This document shows, in pieces, positions 5,716 through 9,104 of a DNA stretch of 9,104 nt (position 1 is its first letter; each line of letters starts with the position of its first letter). The position numbers were made by a program, and so were the translations under genes. Below the pieces are notes generated by a model. That model made no database searches, was not told where the DNA came from, and was given only the letters and a program-made list of their open reading frames with translations. The stretch lies in assembly GCA_013042695.1 (NCBI GenBank), contig JABDPQ010000600.1, positions 1-9,104 on the forward strand, given 5' to 3'. Source of the stretch: Desulfobacterales bacterium. Lineage in GTDB: Bacteria > Desulfobacterota > Desulfobulbia > Desulfobulbales > Desulfocapsaceae.

Positions 5716-6186
5716 TTATTCCTCTATGGGCGGTAACTTGAAACGCCGGATATCTTTGATCGAATCGCGTGGAATAGTTGTTGATATACCGTTTGACGAC
5801 GAAATTGTCACACTGTCCGGCTTAATGATCACATCCATTGCTTCGAGGTCTCCACCACTCTTTAGATCGATTATATAATAAAATCTGTCCTCCGCCATTG
5901 GTGACTTAGATGACTCAATTTGTTCAAGTTTTTTGGCAGTTACCTCTTTTCTTGCCTTGGCTATCATTTCGGGAGTTGCAACAATTTCGCGGTCAGCCGA
6001 ACCAGTTTCCGACTGGCTGAGGGTATCTTCAGAAGTTTTTTTACTGATTGTCTTACTCAGGAAAAGATTTATATCAAAACGATCAAACACAATCAGCAGG
6101 GAAATCAGAAAAATAATTATAATTATCAGAGGTTTTACCGGAACCCCGAATATGGAACGCGGCGAAGTGTGCTTTTCTTCAATCAT
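5716..6186 (-). CDS. Single-span membrane protein of unknown function
   Basis: I do not recognise this 156-residue protein. It has a short cytoplasmic-type N-terminus with basic residues (MIEEKHTSPRS) and one strong hydrophobic span at about 17-34 (IIIIIIFLISLLIVF). A polar, Ser/Thr/Lys/Glu-rich linker (42-98) follows, with some helical or coiled-coil character around TPEMIAKARKEVTAKKLEQIE. The C-terminal domain of about 50 residues starts at DRFYYIIDLKSGG and alternates hydrophobic and polar residues as a small beta domain would (MDVIIKPDSVTISS, then IPRDSIKDIRRF). The topology suggests an inner-membrane anchor with a periplasmic or cytoplasmic beta domain. An in-frame stop lies 12 bases upstream, so the ATG at 6184-6186 is the first possible start, but its Shine-Dalgarno site is weak. 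It has its own promoter at 6256-6284 and is divergent from pgl. Confidence 0.75.
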   Translation of the reverse strand: MIEEKHTSPRSIFGVPVKPLIIIIIFLISLLIVFDRFDINLFLSKTISKKTSEDTLSQSETGSADREIVATPEMIAKARKEVTAKKLEQIESSKSPMAEDRFYYIIDLKSGGDLEAMDVIIKPDSVTISSSNGISTTIPRDSIKDIRRFKLPPIEE

Positions 6187-6247
6187 GACGAATTACATCT
6201 GCCCATTGATTTTGAATCGAGTTGTTCAAGTTTACCGTCCCAAACCT

Positions 6248-6265
6248 ATGCTATCAGTATAGCAT
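6248..6265. promoter_or_regulatory. Inverted repeat, candidate operator over the membrane-protein promoter
   Basis: ATGCTAT-cagt-ATAGCAT is a perfect 7-bp inverted repeat with a 4-base spacer. It covers the -10 box (6256-6261) and the expected start site of the minus-strand promoter. That is a position where a dimeric repressor would block transcription. It may also be coincidental, as part of it is the -10 sequence itself. Confidence 0.35.
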
Positions 6266-6284
6266 TGTATCTGTTTTGCCTCAA
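6256..6284 (-). promoter_or_regulatory. Sigma-70-like promoter of the single-span membrane protein gene
   Basis: On the minus strand TTGAGG (revcomp of 6279-6284; 4 of 6) and TATACT (revcomp of 6256-6261; 5 of 6) have the ideal 17-base spacing. The predicted leader before the ATG at 6186 is about 60 bases. Confidence 0.5.
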
Positions 6285-6312
6285 TTCAGTTTGTAGCATG
6301 GCGTATGACCAC

Positions 6313-6341
6313 TTGTTTTTTCATAGCCATCTTGCTAGAAC
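6313..6341 (+). promoter_or_regulatory. Weak candidate promoter for pgl-zwf
   Basis: TTGTTT (6313-6318) and TAGAAC (6336-6341) are spaced by 17 bases. Neither box is strong, but it is the best plus-strand match between the divergent start codons, 45 bases before the pgl ATG. Confidence 0.22.
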
Positions 6342-6386
6342 GATACCTGTCTGGTTCTAAGGATCAACAATAGGATTTGTGAACTC

Positions 6387-7061
6387 ATGATTATAAAGGG
6401 TGAACGGGAAGTTCTGGAAAAGAAGGCGGCATGGATTCTGGCCGAATCAATCCAAGAGATTAGTGATCAGCAGAATCATGTTGTACTTGCCGTTCCCGGG
6501 GGCCGATCAGTGAGCGCCATTCTCAAAAAAATGGAATTCGAGCCGGTTGATTGGCAAAAGGTTCATTTCTTTATGGTTGATGAGCGGCTCGTCTCGATAC
6601 ACCATGCTGATAGTAATTTCAAACTGCTTGCCTCGTGTGTCGATCCATTTGTTGAGAGGGCAAATCTGCATCCTTTTATTCATAACCCCTCCAATAGTCA
6701 GAACGCTCTAAATTCTTATAAGCAGCTCTTGAGAGAATATGGCGGGCAGTTTGACATTGTCTTGCTGTCCAGTGGAGAAGATGGCCACATTGCCAGCCTT
6801 TTCCCGGAGCATGAGACATTTGCCAGCAAAGAAGATTTATTTATCCTGACAAAGAGTGCGCCAAAACCACCTCCGGCCAGGATGACCGCTTCAAAAAGGT
6901 TGATCACTTCGTCGCGCGTCGCCTTATTGCTCTTTTTTGGAGCACAGAAGCAAAATGCATTTACCGCCTATAGTGACGACCAGGTGCCGGTAAGCCGCTG
7001 TCCGGCAAAAATCGTCAAAACGATTCAGCAACATTACATTTTAACTGACCTACATAATTAA
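6387..7061 (+). CDS. pgl: 6-phosphogluconolactonase
   Basis: The enzyme hydrolyses 6-phosphogluconolactone to 6-phosphogluconate, the second step of the oxidative pentose-phosphate pathway, in the cytoplasm. The 224-residue product shows the bacterial DevB/Pgl-type signatures in order. They are VPGGRS (36-41), FFMVDERLVSIHHADSNF (61-78; the family's DER-V-...-SN phosphate-site region), LLSSGEDGHIASLFPE (126-141; the GEDGH-ASLFP catalytic motif with His134) and the PPPARMTAS loop (161-169). Length is normal for the family. The usual Gly before the motif (L-G-x-G-EDGH) is Ser here (LSSGEDGH), a minor change. The ATG has an AGGA about 13 bases upstream, which is a weak site. Its TAA at 7059-7061 touches the first possible zwf start, so the two genes form an operon catalysing consecutive steps. 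Confidence 0.93.
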   Translation: MIIKGEREVLEKKAAWILAESIQEISDQQNHVVLAVPGGRSVSAILKKMEFEPVDWQKVHFFMVDERLVSIHHADSNFKLLASCVDPFVERANLHPFIHNPSNSQNALNSYKQLLREYGGQFDIVLLSSGEDGHIASLFPEHETFASKEDLFILTKSAPKPPPARMTASKRLITSSRVALLLFFGAQKQNAFTAYSDDQVPVSRCPAKIVKTIQQHYILTDLHN

Positions 7062-7070
7062 GTGATGATG

Positions 7071-7075
7071 AAGGA
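7071..7075 (+). promoter_or_regulatory. Ribosome binding site deciding the zwf start
   Basis: AAGGA is followed 10 bases later by the ATG at 7086. The earlier in-frame starts (GTG 7062, ATG 7065, ATG 7068) have no Shine-Dalgarno sequence in the end of pgl. Confidence 0.45.
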
Positions 7076-7085
7076 AAATTCCCAA

Positions 7086-8486
7086 ATGATTGTAATTTTT
7101 GGTTCGACCGGAGATCTCACCAAAAGAAAATTAATCCCGGCACTTTACCGTCTCCTGGAACGTGGAAAAATATCTGCTCAGACGCCTATTGTCTGTCTTG
7201 GTCGAAGTGAATTGAGTGATGACCAATTTATCGACCATCTTCAGCTCGACCGGTTCATTCCCGATAGTAAATCCGAGCTTCTTGCCGATTTTATCCAGAC
7301 GATCAACTATCGCTGTTTTGACCTTGAGAGCGGTACAGCAACCGATTTACAAAACAGTATCAATAATATCAAAGAGAAGTACGGGTGCAGCGAAAATCTT
7401 CTTTTTTATCTGGCTCTCCCTACAACAGTGTTTTCCTCTGTAGCCATGCTTCTGCAGCCAATTGTTGCAGAAGATGGCTGGACGCGAGTTGTCTTTGAGA
7501 AGCCTTTCGGAGTGGATTTGGCTTCTGCTACACGACTCAATGAAGACATTGGCTCGGTATTGGCAGAAGATCAGATTTACCGGGTTGATCACTATCTTGG
7601 TAAAGAATTAGTACAGAATATCTTGTACCTGAGATTTGCTAATGAGATATTTTCCTGTGCCTGGAATAAAAACGCCATTGATAACATTCAGATCACCGTG
7701 AGTGAGTCACTTGGGGTTGAAGAGCGCGCCGGATATTACGACAAGAGCGGCGCCGTAAGAGATATGCTGCAGAACCACCTCCTGCAATTATTATCATTAA
7801 CGGCGATGGAGCCCCCGCTATCGGGGCATGGCAATGCCATCAGAAACGAAGCAGTAAAAGTGATTGAGTGTCTCAGGCCTCCTGAACCGGGCGATGTTGT
7901 GCTTGGACAATATGGCCGTGGTCAGAGTGGGGCCGAAGACTACCTAAGTTATCACCAGGAAGAGGGGGTAGAATCAGATTCAACCACCGAGACATATGTT
8001 GCCCTTCGAGCCTATATCGACACAGAGCGATGGCGGGGTGTACCGTTTTATCTGCGCACGGGAAAACGGCTTGATAAGCGCTACGCCAAGATCAAAATCG
8101 TTTTTAAACATTTCATGCTGGATGGCCTGGAGAGTAATGACAAAGCCAATACGATAACCATCCGTATCCAGCCGGATGAGGGTATTGCCCTTGCTTTCAA
8201 CGTCAGGAAGCCGGGAGAATCACATCAATCGGAATCTGTGCTCATGGATTTCTGTCATCATTGTCATTTTGGCCCCAATACACCGGAGGCATATGAGGCT
8301 ATTATGTCAAGTGTCATAAAAGGCGACCCGCTGCTCTTTACCAGATGGGATTGGCTACAGGCGAGTTGGCGGTTTATTGATCGCCTGAAGCGTGTTGCAC
8401 CTCAACCAGTAGTCTACTCCTCCGGCACTGCAGGACCGCAAGAAGCTGATCAACTGCTTGAACAAGATGCCAAAGTGTGGCTTTAG
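7086..8486 (+). CDS. zwf: Glucose-6-phosphate 1-dehydrogenase
   Basis: The enzyme oxidises glucose-6-phosphate to 6-phosphogluconolactone with NADP(+) or NAD(+), feeding the lactonase encoded just upstream. From the ATG at 7086 it has 466 residues, slightly shorter than the usual 480-510. Features in order are the Rossmann fingerprint GSTGDLTKRK (6-15), FEKPFG (137-142, Lys139), the family signature RVDHYLGKE (166-174), the catalytic-base His231 in VRDMLQNHLLQLL (equivalent to His240 of the Leuconostoc enzyme) and PFYLRTGKRL in the substrate domain. All key residues are intact. The start is uncertain: GTG 7062, ATG 7065 and ATG 7068 would add up to 8 residues, but only 7086 has a Shine-Dalgarno site. 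The gene follows pgl without a gap. No gnd or other pathway gene follows in the window. Confidence 0.95.
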   Translation: MIVIFGSTGDLTKRKLIPALYRLLERGKISAQTPIVCLGRSELSDDQFIDHLQLDRFIPDSKSELLADFIQTINYRCFDLESGTATDLQNSINNIKEKYGCSENLLFYLALPTTVFSSVAMLLQPIVAEDGWTRVVFEKPFGVDLASATRLNEDIGSVLAEDQIYRVDHYLGKELVQNILYLRFANEIFSCAWNKNAIDNIQITVSESLGVEERAGYYDKSGAVRDMLQNHLLQLLSLTAMEPPLSGHGNAIRNEAVKVIECLRPPEPGDVVLGQYGRGQSGAEDYLSYHQEEGVESDSTTETYVALRAYIDTERWRGVPFYLRTGKRLDKRYAKIKIVFKHFMLDGLESNDKANTITIRIQPDEGIALAFNVRKPGESHQSESVLMDFCHHCHFGPNTPEAYEAIMSSVIKGDPLLFTRWDWLQASWRFIDRLKRVAPQPVVYSSGTAGPQEADQLLEQDAKVWL

Positions 8487-8659
8487 TCCGGAATCATCTA
8501 AGCTCTGCGACTTACGTTTAACAGTGCTCATAGCTGCGGCAAAAGCAGCGTTACCTGACGCTCAATTGAAGCATATACTGCATAGTAGTATTATTAACGG
8601 ATTAAGAATGCCTGAAAGCATGCAGAGGTGTAATTTTGTCTGCTCTGGCACCAAAAATC

Positions 8660-8688
8660 TTGACACAAATGTAGTACATCGGTATCTT
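8660..8688 (+). promoter_or_regulatory. Promoter-like site with internal palindrome
   Basis: A perfect TTGACA (8660-8665) stands 17 bases before TATCTT (8683-8688; 4 of 6). The spacer contains the palindrome TGTAGTACA (8670-8678). The next clear start codon is about 345 bases downstream at 9034, so if it is active the transcript would have a long leader or encode a small RNA. Confidence 0.3.
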
Positions 8689-9018
8689 CCAAACAAACGT
8701 AATTAACTAATCAATTAAAAACTTGAAAGCGCGGTGTTTTGGTAAAAAATGGACATTTGTAGTACCGCTTGGTGGGCGTTTTTTGCACTTTTGTGGTACA
8801 TAGCAGTTGATTTTAGAGAGCTAATCTGTCAGTATGGGCGAACATTTTTTTCATTCCAGGAGTATTGAAACACAGAGTTTTCCTTCGTATGACATCATTT
8901 ATCACCTATATAGATAAATTCCCTGATCACGGCTTAATTGTATTGCATATAGATGAAATAAATTGGTCTGAGATTTCAAAGAATATAGACTGGATATGTA
9001 TATATGGGCAATAACACC

Positions 9019-9025
9019 AAAGGAG
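9019..9025 (+). promoter_or_regulatory. Ribosome binding site of the last gene
   Basis: AAAGGAG lies 8 bases before the ATG at 9034. It is the strongest plus-strand Shine-Dalgarno site in the right half and supports a true gene beginning there. Confidence 0.65.
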
Positions 9026-9033
9026 TGAGAACG

Positions 9034-9104
9034 ATGAACAATTTATTAGCGGGAGTTCTGCCGCAGGAAGGCGGTCTGGAGACATCCAGTTCGTGGAAAT
9101 ATTC
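9034..9104 (+). CDS. Unidentified gene, first 23 codons (3' end outside window)
   Basis: An open frame starts at the ATG at 9034-9036 behind a good ribosome binding site and runs off the window. The visible N-terminus is MNNLLAGVLPQEGG, then LETSSSWKY. It shows no signal peptide or membrane segment and no motif I recognise. The gap of 547 bases after zwf suggests a separate transcription unit. Confidence 0.6.
   Translation, partial: MNNLLAGVLPQEGGLETSSSWKY

Larger units (their letters stand above)
8487..9033. other. 547-base region without a convincing gene
   Basis: Past the zwf stop there is a 5-bp stem GCTGC-ggcaaaa-GCAGC (8533-8549) without a T run. A GC-containing patch ending in GGGCGTTTTTTG (8773-8784) could be a weak terminator, but its stem is poor. 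A promoter-like site lies at 8660-8688, and three related TGTAGTACA-like motifs lie at 8670-8678, 8758-8766 and 8792-8800. The part from about 8830 to 9030 is AT-rich and presumably carries the promoter of the last gene. Short ORFs here lack ribosome binding sites. Confidence 0.5.

Noticed and set aside
8458..8706. Plus-strand ORF of 82 codons beginning inside the 3' end of zwf
   Set aside because: The start lies inside zwf in another frame, there is no Shine-Dalgarno site, and the product has no recognisable motif or protein-like pattern.
8889..9014. Plus-strand ORF of 41 codons (MTSFITYIDKFPDHG...) just before the last gene
   Set aside because: The sequence is somewhat protein-like, but there is no ribosome binding site upstream and the region should carry the promoter and leader of the gene at 9034.

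Overview
The window looks like chromosomal DNA from a Gram-negative bacterium. Two adjacent lipoproteins carry classical lipoboxes, base composition is moderate (about 45% G+C by eye), Shine-Dalgarno sites are good, and several promoters resemble sigma-70 promoters. The gene mix (a hydroxyacid-oxoacid transhydrogenase, a corrinoid adenosyltransferase, a pgl-zwf pair) and the style of the dispersed repeats would suit a Desulfobacterota-type organism. That assignment is a guess; nothing here is a taxonomic marker.

Left part (1-2400): the 3' end of a cupin gene on the plus strand, then three minus-strand genes. These encode a three-helix membrane protein with a double zinc-ribbon tail, a small lipoprotein of unknown function, and a lipoprotein alpha/beta hydrolase whose 3' end overlaps the small lipoprotein gene by 35 bases.

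Middle part (2400-5700): this stretch is bracketed by two oppositely oriented copies (2599-2740 and 5473-5613) of an approximately 142-bp palindromic, MITE-like repeat. Between them lie a well-preserved minus-strand hydroxyacid-oxoacid transhydrogenase (HOT/ADHFE1-type Fe-dependent alcohol dehydrogenase), a divergent plus-strand CobA/CobO-type ATP:corrinoid adenosyltransferase with its own promoter, and a 5'-truncated remnant of an EamA/DMT transporter that ends 8 bases short of the second repeat copy. The repeat pair and the decayed gene are the main signs of genome rearrangement here.

Right part (5700-9104): a minus-strand single-span membrane protein of unknown function with a strong promoter and an overlapping inverted repeat. 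Next comes a plus-strand oxidative pentose-phosphate pair, 6-phosphogluconolactonase (pgl) and glucose-6-phosphate dehydrogenase (zwf), packed end to end. A stretch of about 550 bp without a convincing gene follows, with a promoter-like site and three copies of a TGTAGTACA-like motif. The first 23 codons of an unidentified gene with a good ribosome binding site close the window.

Functionally, pgl and zwf catalyse consecutive steps from glucose-6-phosphate to 6-phosphogluconate and make NADPH. HOT interconverts 4-hydroxybutyrate and succinate semialdehyde without a free cofactor. The adenosyltransferase makes or salvages coenzyme B12. I see no complete undescribed defence or mobile system. The most unusual items are the palindromic repeat pair, the divergent corrinoid-site sequence of the adenosyltransferase, and the unassigned membrane and lipoprotein genes.
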